Assembly: GCA_028288285.1 (NCBI GenBank)
Contig: JAQBNZ010000156.1
Span: 37,656 to 101,655, forward strand
Reading direction: 5' to 3'
Origin: Mucilaginibacter sp.
Lineage (GTDB): Bacteria > Bacteroidota > Bacteroidia > Sphingobacteriales > Sphingobacteriaceae
Length of the DNA: 64,000 bases
Both the position numbers and the translations under genes were made by a program. Shown piece by piece: positions 28,736 to 37,669 of the stretch. Under the pieces are notes generated by a model that saw only the letters and a program-made list of their open reading frames with translations, was not told the origin of the DNA and did not search any database. Position 1 is the stretch's first letter, and the number at the start of each line of letters is the position of its first letter.

Positions 28736-29613
28736 TGTGCAGTTTGTTTAATGCCCTGAGCAAATGTATACTTAGAACTATAATTTAAAGCGGTTAATTT
28801 GCTTATATCAGCTCGCCAGTTAATGGGATCCCCCTGCCTTTGTTGATTATTAAAATTAACTTTTACTGCACCTAAGTTTTCAATAAGCATACTGGCAGCA
28901 TCTTGAATTGTCAATTCATTACCACTTGCAAGATTGTAAACATCAGCTTGCATTGGCGAAGCCTCCAAAATTAGCTTAAGAGCCACTACCATATCATCAA
29001 TATAAATAAAATCGCGGCTTTCTTTACCTGTCCCCCAAAGCAAAATATTATCAGGCGTTACCTTAAATTTATTATAAATATCCCAAAATATCTGTTTGCG
29101 TAAACCCGGTCCATAAATAGAAAATGGGCGTACTATCACAATAGGCACTTTATAAAGCTGATGATATTCTCTACATATATTTTCTGCTATAAGCTTGTGC
29201 CATCCATATGGAGATAAGGGATTTAACTGAACATTTTCAGTTACAGGTAATTGTTGCGGATTGCCATATACCGCCGCACTTGAAATGTGTATGTATTTAC
29301 ATTTATTATTTTTTAGCCTGATAAATTCAAGTATCCTGATAACATCACTACAGTTGGCTTCAAAATCGCTTAGTGGATACGTTATTGACACAGGAACGCT
29401 TCCGTTACCTGATGCATTTATACAGGCATCATACTTTGCTTTATTAAAAACATCAGAGAATGACGGCTGTAACCTTGATATTTTAGTATAGTTGTATTTT
29501 ACGGATGCATAATCAAGCAGATCGCAGCCATAAACTTCCCATCCTATCTGCATGAAATATAAAACACAATTGCGGCCGATAAAACCTTCAGAGCCAATAA
29601 TTAGTATTCTCAT
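28714..29613 (-). CDS. NAD-dependent epimerase/dehydratase (extended SDR)
   Basis: A 299-aa nucleotide-sugar epimerase/dehydratase. The NAD-binding motif is ILIIGSEGFIGRN near the N-terminus, catalytic Ser in YIHISSAAVYG, and the Tyr-x3-Lys pair in NPLSPYGWHKLIAENI (YGWHK), followed by RPFSIYGPGLRKQ and SRDFIYIDDMV. It resembles UDP-glucose/GlcNAc 4-epimerase-type enzymes, and probably supplies a sugar donor for the repeat unit, but substrate and reaction (4-epimerase, 4-reductase or 4,6-dehydratase) cannot be told. It starts directly downstream of the acetyltransferase at 29614. Confidence 0.88.
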   Translation of the reverse strand: MRILIIGSEGFIGRNCVLYFMQIGWEVYGCDLLDYASVKYNYTKISRLQPSFSDVFNKAKYDACINASGNGSVPVSITYPLSDFEANCSDVIRILEFIRLKNNKCKYIHISSAAVYGNPQQLPVTENVQLNPLSPYGWHKLIAENICREYHQLYKVPIVIVRPFSIYGPGLRKQIFWDIYNKFKVTPDNILLWGTGKESRDFIYIDDMVVALKLILEASPMQADVYNLASGNELTIQDAASMLIENLGAVKVNFNNQQRQGDPINWRADISKLTALNYSSKYTFAQGIKQTAQWLKDLL

Positions 29614-30261
29614 CTATTGTTTTCTTAACTCTAACGGGATGTTCTTTAAAAATTTTGCCGGGTTGCCGCCAACAACTGTCCATGCTTCAACATCTTTTGT
29701 TACAACACTTTTAGCAGCTACAACGGCACCTTCTCCAATGGTAACACCTTTTAAAATAGTTACCCCCATGCCAATCCAGGCATATCTACTTATCTTAACA
29801 GGGGCCGAATTTACGTTTGCCCAATTCTTACTTGTATTTAAGTTTGTATACCCGGCGCGCCAATCATTTAAATGATTTTGCATATCTGCCAGCCTATCCC
29901 TATAATCTAACGAGTGTGAATCATTATCAAAAATGGTTATTCCCCATGATATGAACACATCACTTTCAATTTCTATTTTATTTTTACAAATTAAATGCCC
30001 GCCGGCCAAATATACCTTATTGCCAATTACCACTTCGCCGGTTGCCGCTTCAAAGGTAAAAGTGCCTCCTATAATACAATCTAAGCCTATATTTACATAC
30101 GTTTTACCCGTTTGGGGCAGGCGTGCATTTAATATAAAGTCATCTAACAACAACGAATTTCCTATTTTTAAGTAACTGTTGTTATACTTGTTAACAGGCA
30201 TAGGCTGCTGGTTATAGCCCAACAGCCGTTTAATTTTATTTTTGATCTTGTTATAAAGCAT
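29614..30261 (-). CDS. Hexapeptide-repeat acetyltransferase
   Basis: A 215-aa left-handed beta-helix acetyltransferase. Coils start near residue 60 ([20 protein letters not shown]) and continue through [20 protein letters not shown] with a His in DSHSLDYRD, to [20 protein letters not shown] and [12 protein letters not shown]. The acetyl acceptor is presumably a sugar in the repeat unit. It abuts the epimerase gene with no gap and is six bases downstream of a GT2 gene, so it is inside the main operon. It is one of six enzymes of this fold in the window. Confidence 0.9.
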   Translation of the reverse strand: MLYNKIKNKIKRLLGYNQQPMPVNKYNNSYLKIGNSLLLDDFILNARLPQTGKTYVNIGLDCIIGGTFTFEAATGEVVIGNKVYLAGGHLICKNKIEIESDVFISWGITIFDNDSHSLDYRDRLADMQNHLNDWRAGYTNLNTSKNWANVNSAPVKISRYAWIGMGVTILKGVTIGEGAVVAAKSVVTKDVEAWTVVGGNPAKFLKNIPLELRKQ

Positions 30262-30267
30262 AGCGCA

Positions 30268-31248
30268 TTACTTTTTGTTAAGATATTTAATTATCCCGTA
30301 AGGCGTAATGCTTTTTAGTATTTGCTTTATTGATATGCTACGCTTAACCACCGGCAAAGCTAATTGCTGTATAAACATTGCATTATTTTGAGAGCCAAAG
30401 TATTCATGAAAAACATTGTAAAGTTTTTCCACCTCTGGCTGTGGCAATTGTGTTATTATTTTTTTCCACCTATCCAATACATCAACAGATTTTTCTTCGG
30501 CAAGCACCTTTATTTTGAGCGCCCCTTCGGCGTGTGAGTTATACCGTGTGGTATTATCAATCGTTTTTGCATCGTTATTAGCGTGGTTTCTTATCCCAAC
30601 CAATACTTGAATATTAAGTGCTATTTTGCCATGCAAGCTTAAATATGGATACAAAATACGATCGGCATACCAGGGTTTGGCATTCTTTAACCCATCATTA
30701 TTAGCGTGCTTTAAAAATGCCGTTTTGGCCATCATTGCCGACATATGGAAAGGGGTATATATGTAGCATAGGCAACATACATCTTCAAAAGATAAGTGTA
30801 ATGGTTTGAGGCATGTATTTTTTTCAGCTACATAGCTTATCATATTGGCGTGATGAAAGGTTGCATCGGTGCCTGTTTCATCTTTAACAAATATAAAATT
30901 TGAGAAATAAGCCGATGTGTCTGGCTGCTGAAGCTGTTCTAACCCAATTTGGAGATGTGATGTGTACCACCAGTCATCGTCGTGCAGCATTGCGGTAAAT
31001 TCACTATCGGATTGATTAATGATCCAGCTTAAATGCTCAACTGCCGACCAATTACCGTCCTGCTGAAAAAAATCGATATTCAACTCCGGGAATGTATCAC
31101 AAACTTCCTTAGCACCGAGGTCAGTGCTGTTTTCAGATACAATTATGCGGTCTATTTTATTTAACACAGTTTGTTGCTTAACACTTTCTAAAGCGGTTTT
31201 AAGGTATTTTGCCCTTCTATAACTCGGAATTATAACTGTTATGCACAT
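30268..31248 (-). CDS. GT2 family glycosyltransferase
   Basis: A 326-aa GT-A enzyme: ITVIIPSYRRAKYLKTALES at the start, IIVSENSTDLGAKEV, and FTAMLHDDDWWYTSHL, whose HDDD motif would bind the metal and nucleotide sugar. The C-terminal third is less conserved. It is the first glycosyltransferase after the ABC exporter genes, 29 bases downstream of wzt, and so could act early or late in chain assembly. Specificity unknown. Confidence 0.9.
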   Translation of the reverse strand: MCITVIIPSYRRAKYLKTALESVKQQTVLNKIDRIIVSENSTDLGAKEVCDTFPELNIDFFQQDGNWSAVEHLSWIINQSDSEFTAMLHDDDWWYTSHLQIGLEQLQQPDTSAYFSNFIFVKDETGTDATFHHANMISYVAEKNTCLKPLHLSFEDVCCLCYIYTPFHMSAMMAKTAFLKHANNDGLKNAKPWYADRILYPYLSLHGKIALNIQVLVGIRNHANNDAKTIDNTTRYNSHAEGALKIKVLAEEKSVDVLDRWKKIITQLPQPEVEKLYNVFHEYFGSQNNAMFIQQLALPVVKRSISIKQILKSITPYGIIKYLNKK

Positions 31249-31277
31249 CTTTAAATTTGTAAATATAGGCGTAAAGG

Positions 31278-32594
31278 CTAAAATTCAACCGGTAACTTCT
31301 CGGTCATCCAATCTAATTTCGGCCTTATTAAACCAGCCCAATCACCTGTATATTCTTTTGTCATTGCTCCGGTTTCTTCAATGCTAAATGTTAAAATATC
31401 TTCGGCTATACCTAAATCAGCATCATCTGTTGGCACTAAAAAAGCATTGATACTATAAGTTTTGTTATTGAGTAAATTGGCCGAAATTTTACATACCGAT
31501 CTGTACCTGCCTTTATTTAATGGTTTTTTTGAATAGAGGTCGTTATTAAGATTTGCCGATAAACCATTGAAGGTTGCTAATATACAAGTACCCATAATGT
31601 CATTTAGATGAATACTTGGGTAAAGCATTGTATTGTCTTCCAATATGTCGTATTCAAAACTAACTATTACTTCTTCATCAATAGCAAAGCTTGTAGTTAA
31701 GCCACGGCTTTCCGATAATAATCTTAACGCATAAAAATTTGCTTTACTGCACTGTCTGGTAACTTTTATATCTGTTCCGGTTACTTCGGCCTCATACTGT
31801 TTTTCTGATATAATGTATCTATCAATAATTGCACGTGTATAATCAAAAGCCTGCAATGAGCCATTTTTCAGGAGGCTCGTTTTTTGGCAAAGATTGCTGA
31901 TAGCTGCCATATTATGGCTTACAAAAAGCACCGTACGGCCTTCTCCTTTACTTACATCATTCATTTTACCCAGGCACTTTTTCTGAAACTCGGCATCGCC
32001 TACTGCTAATACTTCATCCACAATCAAAATTTCACTTTCGAGATAGGCGGCCACTGCAAATGCCAATCGAACATACATTCCGCTGCTGTAACGTTTTACA
32101 GGCGTATCGATATAGCGTTCAATGCCTGAAAAATCAACTATCTCATCAAATTTGCGGGATATCTCCTTTTTGCGCATGCCCAGAATTGCCCCGTTCAAAT
32201 AAATATTCTCACGTCCTGTAAGCTCCGGATGAAAACCTGTACCTACTTCCAGTAAACTGGCAATACGGCCCTTTATTTTAATATTACCTTGCGTGGGCGA
32301 TGTAATCCTGCTTAATACCTTTAGCAGAGTACTTTTGCCTGCCCCATTCTTGCCAATTATGCCTATGGCATCACCTTGATTTATCTCTAAATTAATATCC
32401 TTTAAGCTCCAGACAATATCACTTGTGCCTTTTATAGCACGGTCATTAGCTTCGCCTATTTTTAAAAAAGGGTCCTCTTTTCCGCGAACTTTTGCCCACC
32501 ATCTGTCAATATCCCGGCCAAGTGAACCAGTGCCAAAATCACCTAACTGGTATGCTTTAGATAAATTTTCAACTTTAATTGCAATATCACTCAT
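31278..32594 (-). CDS. wzt: ABC polysaccharide exporter ATP-binding subunit with C-terminal glycan-binding domain
   Basis: A 438-aa Wzt-type ATPase that powers export of a lipid-linked polysaccharide through the Wzm channel. The nucleotide-binding domain has Walker A GKNGAGKST (residues 81-89), signature YSSGM (169-173), Walker B ILIVDE (189-194) and the switch His in VLFVSHNMAA. Residues from about 285 to the end form the extra domain of Wzt O9a/O12-type proteins, which recognises a terminal modification on the glycan; the TMLYPSIHLNDIMGTCILAT segment fits that fold. Its presence predicts that the polymer carries a chain-terminating modification. It lies 24 bases downstream of wzm. Confidence 0.95.
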   Translation of the reverse strand: MSDIAIKVENLSKAYQLGDFGTGSLGRDIDRWWAKVRGKEDPFLKIGEANDRAIKGTSDIVWSLKDINLEINQGDAIGIIGKNGAGKSTLLKVLSRITSPTQGNIKIKGRIASLLEVGTGFHPELTGRENIYLNGAILGMRKKEISRKFDEIVDFSGIERYIDTPVKRYSSGMYVRLAFAVAAYLESEILIVDEVLAVGDAEFQKKCLGKMNDVSKGEGRTVLFVSHNMAAISNLCQKTSLLKNGSLQAFDYTRAIIDRYIISEKQYEAEVTGTDIKVTRQCSKANFYALRLLSESRGLTTSFAIDEEVIVSFEYDILEDNTMLYPSIHLNDIMGTCILATFNGLSANLNNDLYSKKPLNKGRYRSVCKISANLLNNKTYSINAFLVPTDDADLGIAEDILTFSIEETGAMTKEYTGDWAGLIRPKLDWMTEKLPVEF

Positions 32595-32618
32595 GGTAAA
32601 AGATATAACTCAAATAGT

Positions 32619-33476
32619 TTAAATAGTATCAACAAAATTCTTCTCAACCTTATTAAAAACAACCAGGCCAATAATAAAAATTATTACACTGGCTATAATA
32701 CTATAAATAAATGCCCCCGGGTAAAACTGGCCTGTGCCTAAAAATCCATATTTAAAGGTCTCAATCAATCCGCACATAGGGTTTAGAGCAATAATAACCC
32801 TATATTTTTCTTGTAAATATGAAAGTGGGTAAATAACCGGGGTGGCATACATAGCCAATTGTATACCAAAGCCTACTACAAAAGCTAAATCGCGATATTT
32901 AGTAGTAAGAGCGGTAATAATAAGGCCTAAACCTAAACCCAGAATAGCCATTAACAACATTATAACCGGCAATAACAGAATGTACCAGTTTGGCTCAATC
33001 CTATTTCCTTGTATAAGGTAGTAAACCATTAAAATGATAAACAATATAAATTGAACCCCGAATTTAATAAGGTTAGAGAATACGATGCTTAATGGCATAA
33101 TTAAACGCGGAAAATACACTTTGCCAAATATGGTTGCATTATCTCTGAAAACGGTTGAAGTTTTTGTTAAACAGTCAGCAAAGTAACTCCATGATACAAT
33201 ACCTGCCATATAAAATAAAGGCTGTGGTGCACCATTTGTACTAATTTTGGCAAGGTTGCCAAAAACAAATGTAAATACTATTGTAGTAAATATAGGCTGA
33301 ATAAAAAACCATACCGGGCCAAGTATGGTTTGCTTGTAAAAAGATACAAAATCGCGACGTACTAATAACAAAAGCAGATCCCGATAATTCCAAACATCTC
33401 TTAAGTGCAGATTAAAAACAGTATCATGAGGCTTAATTTCTAAATCCCACCCCTGATTTGAACTATTTATTTTCAT
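32619..33476 (-). CDS. wzm: ABC polysaccharide exporter permease
   Basis: A 285-aa ABC-2 type membrane protein. It has an amphipathic N-terminal region (DVWNYRDLLLLLVRRDFVSF) followed by the usual LGPVWFFIQPIFTTIVFTFVF, about six membrane segments, and TPVIYPLSYLQEKYRVIIALNPMCG cut short here as TPVIYPLSYL and LNPMCGLIE, both conserved in Wzm. It forms the channel for Wzt-driven export of a lipid-linked polysaccharide across the inner membrane. It lies between wzc and wzt, with short gaps, and is probably co-transcribed with both. Confidence 0.94.
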   Translation of the reverse strand: MKINSSNQGWDLEIKPHDTVFNLHLRDVWNYRDLLLLLVRRDFVSFYKQTILGPVWFFIQPIFTTIVFTFVFGNLAKISTNGAPQPLFYMAGIVSWSYFADCLTKTSTVFRDNATIFGKVYFPRLIMPLSIVFSNLIKFGVQFILFIILMVYYLIQGNRIEPNWYILLLPVIMLLMAILGLGLGLIITALTTKYRDLAFVVGFGIQLAMYATPVIYPLSYLQEKYRVIIALNPMCGLIETFKYGFLGTGQFYPGAFIYSIIASVIIFIIGLVVFNKVEKNFVDTI

Positions 33477-33532
33477 ATATTTTTAATATATATCTGCTAT
33501 TAAACAACTTTTGGTAGCCAATAAAAGAAAAA

Positions 33533-35959
33533 TTATTTTTGATTTGATCTTTTGAAAGCCCCGCCTACTTTCAATGCAAAGCTTTGTTTAACTCTTTCAT
33601 CATTTGTATACCCGTAACCATAACTATAACCAGCACCATAGCCGTATCCGTACCCGTAACCAGATCCGTAACCCTGCCTGTAACCACCTAATACTCCCCT
33701 CATTTTTAACCCGTTAAACACAATATTAATGTTGGTTAATTCTTTATTTGAGTATAAATGGTCAATTAAATTTAAATAATATTTAGGTGTGTATTTATGG
33801 CGTACCATGTATAAACAAGCATTAACATATTTGTTAAGAATTTTGGCATCAGTTACCAAACCAATTGGCGGCGAATCTATAAGTATATAGTCAAAATCTT
33901 CGTTAAGTTTAGCCATTAAAACATCAAGCCTGCCATTAAGCATTAATTCGGTAGGGTTTGGCGGAATAGTCCCGGCAGGTAATATTACAAGGCCAGGTAT
34001 TTTCTTATCAGCCATTGAAAGTATTATTTGCTCATAAGTAGCTAACCCGGCCAAATAATTACTAATACCCGGCTCCTGGTTAATCTCCATTATTTTACTG
34101 ATTTTTGGTTTGCGCAGGTCAAACTCCATTATAGCTACTTTTTTACCAGTTAAAGCTAAACTTACCGCAAGATTAACAGCGGTAAAACTTTTCCCTTCGC
34201 CAGATACTGAAGACGTTAATAAGATAGTTTTTTGATTGCCTTGTATGCCAATAAAGTTTAGAGCGGTTCGTAATGCCCTGAATTGCTCGGCAATCACCGT
34301 TCGGCTACCATCTTTAATTACAAGAGTTTTACCACTATCGTCATGTAAAATCTCTGCCAGTACTGTAGCATCTGTTGCATTTTCAATCTCAGTACGGAAT
34401 AATACTTCCTGATTATATTGTTCTCTGATCAATACAAAAATTACACCTGCAATTACCCCTACTGAAAGGCCCATTAAATAAATATTTAGCGGTATTGGCT
34501 TTATAGGTCCTCCTTTGTTCTCGGCAAAATTAACAACACGGCTATCAGCAACTGATGCTGCGCGTGATAATTGTACCTCCTCACGTTTAGTAAGCAATAA
34601 AGTATAAATATTATCTTTAATGCTACGGTTACGGGTTATCTCAAGAAATACCCGCTCCTTCTGTGGTAAACCCCTTAACTGCTCTGAATTTCTGCTACCT
34701 TCAGTTTGCAGCCTGCTTTGGGTAGCAATTAAATTTTGGCGCAAAGCATGTAAATTTTCCAGTATACCGGGTTTAATTTGCGCTATACGTTCCTTAATAG
34801 CATTTACAGTAGGTGAGTTTTCACCAGATGTTTTGCTTATTGTTGTAAGTTCAAGTTCAGTAGAATACAACCTATCTAAAAGTTGTCCCAGTAATGGATC
34901 ATTTAATCCTAAAGTTGAGGGCACAAGTGCAGAACCTGTTCCCTTTTTTATAATATATTTTTCTACCTGGGTTAATACATCTAACTGTATTTGTATTTGC
35001 GCAAGCTTTTCAACATTTTGCTGGCCGCTGCCCATAAAGTTTAATCCTTCTGCTGAAAGGTTTGTAATACCTTTTTGTTTACGATAGTCTGCTAAGCTTC
35101 CTTCTACTGTTGATAATTCTTTGGTAACTGAAATTAAACGTTCATTTATAAAAGCAAGTGTGTTTGATGCCGTTGCATTTTTATAAGCAATACCTGCTTC
35201 ATTATATACACGTATCAAATTGTTCAAAATATCTTCGGCACGTGCCGGAACCTGATCTGCCAGGCTTAAAGCGATTAAAGATGAATTTCGGGCAGCCGAA
35301 GCAACTTTTAATGCACCTAATAATGTTTTAGCAGTAGGCTTTATACTACGGATGTAAGCATAGTATTCCCCTTTAAACTGCATCTCTGCACCTTCTTTTG
35401 TAGGGTTTATAATATAATCTCCGTAAGGGGTATGTACAGGGGTAGATAAGGGATATTTTTTACCCCCTAAAACAATTGCCTTTTGTGATTTTAGATAATT
35501 GAAAGAAACCGAAACTGTACCCACGTCTGGTACATTATCAGGGTTAAGTGCGACAAAGGTTACCGGACTGGGATAAATCAGGATATTTCTAAATGTACCT
35601 TTATTATAAAACTGGGTATATAAGCCCATGTCCTTTACAACCTGTTGCATTAAAATGCGCGATTTGATTACTTCTATCTCATTCTCAACTGTCTTTGCAG
35701 AATTTGAAACGCCCAGCGCTTGTAAAACACTTGCATCAGTACCACCTCCATTTTGATCTTTAAGTAATATAGTAGCGCTGGCTTCGTAAATTGGTGTTTG
35801 GTAATGTATATAAAAATAGCTTATTACTAAGGAAGTAATAATGGTTAATACAAATATAGGCCAAAAAGGTAAATACCTGAATGCTATGGCACCGAGCACA
35901 TTTTTGGTGGTTGAACCTTCGAAAGCATTAAAAGTATTATTTTGATTGGAAGTTTTCAT
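33533..35959 (-). CDS. wzc: Polysaccharide co-polymerase / tyrosine autokinase (Wzc-like)
   Basis: An 808-aa PCP-2a protein that controls chain length and export of polysaccharide. Membrane segments flank a periplasmic region: TM1 at about residues 32-52 and TM2 near 488-510. The Wzz domain begins after TM1 (YEASATILLKDQ), with long coiled-coil helices at about 265-430. The cytoplasmic kinase has Walker A SSVSGEGKS (about 582-590), Walker A' VAIMEFDLRKPK (about 610) and Walker B DYILIDSPP (about 691). The C-terminus (about 760-786) is a Gly/Tyr repeat, the tyrosine cluster used for autophosphorylation. No Wzb phosphatase is seen. It lies 15 bases downstream of wza. Confidence 0.96.
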   Translation of the reverse strand: MKTSNQNNTFNAFEGSTTKNVLGAIAFRYLPFWPIFVLTIITSLVISYFYIHYQTPIYEASATILLKDQNGGGTDASVLQALGVSNSAKTVENEIEVIKSRILMQQVVKDMGLYTQFYNKGTFRNILIYPSPVTFVALNPDNVPDVGTVSVSFNYLKSQKAIVLGGKKYPLSTPVHTPYGDYIINPTKEGAEMQFKGEYYAYIRSIKPTAKTLLGALKVASAARNSSLIALSLADQVPARAEDILNNLIRVYNEAGIAYKNATASNTLAFINERLISVTKELSTVEGSLADYRKQKGITNLSAEGLNFMGSGQQNVEKLAQIQIQLDVLTQVEKYIIKKGTGSALVPSTLGLNDPLLGQLLDRLYSTELELTTISKTSGENSPTVNAIKERIAQIKPGILENLHALRQNLIATQSRLQTEGSRNSEQLRGLPQKERVFLEITRNRSIKDNIYTLLLTKREEVQLSRAASVADSRVVNFAENKGGPIKPIPLNIYLMGLSVGVIAGVIFVLIREQYNQEVLFRTEIENATDATVLAEILHDDSGKTLVIKDGSRTVIAEQFRALRTALNFIGIQGNQKTILLTSSVSGEGKSFTAVNLAVSLALTGKKVAIMEFDLRKPKISKIMEINQEPGISNYLAGLATYEQIILSMADKKIPGLVILPAGTIPPNPTELMLNGRLDVLMAKLNEDFDYILIDSPPIGLVTDAKILNKYVNACLYMVRHKYTPKYYLNLIDHLYSNKELTNINIVFNGLKMRGVLGGYRQGYGSGYGYGYGYGAGYSYGYGYTNDERVKQSFALKVGGAFKRSNQK

Positions 35960-35974
35960 TAAAGAGATAAAGCG

Positions 35975-36760
35975 TTATCTAATAAACTGGGTATAAATAA
36001 CTAATAAGAGCGATACTGTACTAAAAAATATAGGAAGAAGCTGTGTTGTACGATCACCTGTTGCTGCCCTTGCATTATTAGGTTCAACATAAATAATATC
36101 CTGATTTTGAAGGTTATAAATTTCCGGATCGAATAGCTGGTCTTTATTTAAACTAAAACGCTTATATATTCTTTTACCCTCCACCTCTCTTATCAATAAC
36201 ACATTGTTACGCTTACCGTATGGAGAAAGGTCACCTGCCATACCCAAAGCTTCGGGTAAGGTCATACGTTCATTTGGCGCAGGGAAAACACCCGGACGGA
36301 TAACTTCACCCAGTACAGTAACTTTAAAGTTAATTATGCGAATGTTAACAATTGGATCAATAGCTACCTTTTTACTTAAAATAGTATTTGCAATTGATGT
36401 TGCAAGCTGGCTTTTGGTTAAGCCTGCTGCTTTTATAGTTCCAATTAAAGGTATTTTGATAACACCTTTCTCATCAACAAGGTAGCCGCTAACACCACCT
36501 TGTCCCTGAGATTCATTAACCGCAAAATGAGAATTTAATATACTGGTGGTAGCTGCATCAGGCGTAGATATATTGATGCTTAATATATCATTATTACCAA
36601 TAACAGTTTCCAGTTTATTTATTTGTATAACAGATGTGCTATCTCTTACTATATTATTAAAATAGGTAAGTTTCTTTGCGTTTACACATGAATTTAATGA
36701 TGACAGTAATACAATCGCTAAAAGAAAAGTAAGAAGAGAATAGGTAGTATTTTTTTTCAT
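35975..36760 (-). CDS. wza: Outer-membrane polysaccharide export lipoprotein (Wza-like)
   Basis: A 261-aa lipoprotein. The start is placed at 36760 because the next residues form a signal peptide (KKNTTYSLLTFLLAIVLLSS) with lipobox LNSC; an upstream in-frame ATG at 36820 would lie inside the promoter. The Poly_export domain begins near residue 55 (IGNNDILSINISTPDA), with SGYLVDEKGVIKIPLIG, and an SLBB domain follows (VTVLGEVIRPGVFPAPNERM). A C-terminal hydrophobic helix at LLPIFFSTVSLLLVIYTQF would cross the outer membrane. It is first in the long minus-strand run and exports polymer with wzc. Confidence 0.94.
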   Translation of the reverse strand: MKKNTTYSLLTFLLAIVLLSSLNSCVNAKKLTYFNNIVRDSTSVIQINKLETVIGNNDILSINISTPDAATTSILNSHFAVNESQGQGGVSGYLVDEKGVIKIPLIGTIKAAGLTKSQLATSIANTILSKKVAIDPIVNIRIINFKVTVLGEVIRPGVFPAPNERMTLPEALGMAGDLSPYGKRNNVLLIREVEGKRIYKRFSLNKDQLFDPEIYNLQNQDIIYVEPNNARAATGDRTTQLLPIFFSTVSLLLVIYTQFIR

Positions 36761-36817
36761 ATAATCACAGCAACATACGCTACTATGTCTGTTTAAAATT
36801 AAAGAGATAGTTGCTTG

Positions 36818-36843
36818 CAAACTTAAAAATTATTAGTTCAATT
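36818..36843 (-). promoter_or_regulatory. Promoter of wza-wzc-wzm-wzt operon
   Basis: On the minus strand the -7 element TAAGTTTG (36818-36825) matches the Bacteroidota consensus TAnnTTTG, and a TTG that could serve as the -33 element lies about 13 or 22 bases upstream in two alternative copies. Transcription would then start near 36811, just inside the longer in-frame ATG, which supports the shorter wza start at 36760. No operator is recognised nearby. Confidence 0.45.
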
Positions 36844-37315
36844 AATTCAATTTTTTAATATAATTCAGTTTAGCCTTAAAATAATAAATATCTCTAAAAG
36901 AGCAGTATAGGTATTTTACTTATTACTATAATAAAGCTTACACTAATGATTAAATATTAACTTTAAATAAAGTCTTTCAAGCGATTTTTTAACAATTTTG
37001 CACAACGTTTAAAATATTCCGCTCTGCCGGATATAGAGTTATGCAAAAAATTAAAAAAGTTATTGGGTGTTGCATAAATAGGTATCAGAGACTTTGTTAA
37101 ATATCCCTGGAAATGCAAAGTATAAACTTAAAATATTTTACTCTGTTGTTTCCATTCTGCACAAGTCCATATAAACTGTTATCCCGCGGTATCATCTTTT
37201 TGATTTTAATACCCGGGGCGAGTACAAAACTATGCCTGCAGCCGTTGTAAGATACATTTATGTTAAAATCAAAGCAAATTCCTCCCCGAATAAGATTGAG
37301 CAAGGCATTCCATTA
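36844..37315. other. Intergenic region without a supported gene
   Basis: AT-rich sequence between the wza promoter and the DUF3606 remnant. A minus-strand reading frame at 37097-37303 codes for 68 aa with a TTG start and no recognised motif; its codons do not clearly favour coding, so it is not annotated as a gene. No terminator, tRNA or repeat is seen here. Confidence 0.5.
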
Positions 37316-37487
37316 TTATTTGTTAAGATATTCTTTCACATCTTTAACTGATGTTCCGGCGGCTTTACTGCCGTTATGAGCTCATCACGTGTTATGCCAA
37401 ATTTCTGTGACCAATACTGTAATTCATAATCTTCGTTTACGTTAATCCTTTCTCTATCGGGACTGCCGATATTTCTTTACTATCCAT
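37316..37487 (-). pseudogene. DUF3606 small protein, frameshifted
   Basis: Starting at the ATG at 37487 the reading frame begins MDSKE and soon breaks. Moving one frame gives GSPDRERINVNEDYELQYW and SQKFGITRDELITAV, then a second shift gives AAGTSVKDVKEYLNK followed by TAA at 37316. Together these spell a complete 57-aa DUF3606 protein, a small family common in Proteobacteria and Bacteroidota with RINxNEDYExxYW as its core. Each break can be repaired by adding one A to an A-run, so this is either a recent pseudogene or two homopolymer sequencing errors. Function of the family is unknown. Confidence 0.75.
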
Positions 37488-37614
37488 AATTAGTTCAAAT
37501 TTGTTTATTACACCACAACAAAGCGCATTTAAGGTTTTTTAACAAACTCAAATTTTCTATAGTGAAAATTTAATATTCAGGTAAATGAAAACAGAACTTG
37601 ATCTTTATACCAAC

Positions 37615-37647
37615 AAAAAACCCGGAGCACTATACAGCGCCCCGGGT
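37615..37647 (-). terminator. Intrinsic terminator after susD
   Basis: On the minus strand an 11-bp GC-rich stem (arms 37637-37647 and 37620-37630, with two G-U pairs) and a 6-base loop are followed by six T residues (37615-37620 read in reverse). It lies 22 bases after the susD stop codon and ends the susC-susD transcript. Confidence 0.9.
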
Positions 37648-37669
37648 CTATTATTAACTATTTACTACT

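Noticed and set aside
33590..33690. Repetitive Gly/Tyr codons considered as a CRISPR-like or tandem repeat
   Set aside because: They are the in-frame tyrosine-rich tail of Wzc, with no spacer-repeat structure.
36761..36820. Longer N-terminus for Wza
   Set aside because: It would start inside the promoter and add a Cys-rich stretch in front of a clear lipoprotein signal peptide.
37097..37303. Open frame of 68 aa on the minus strand
   Set aside because: TTG start, no recognised motif, and it lies beside a degraded gene; not enough support to call it a gene.
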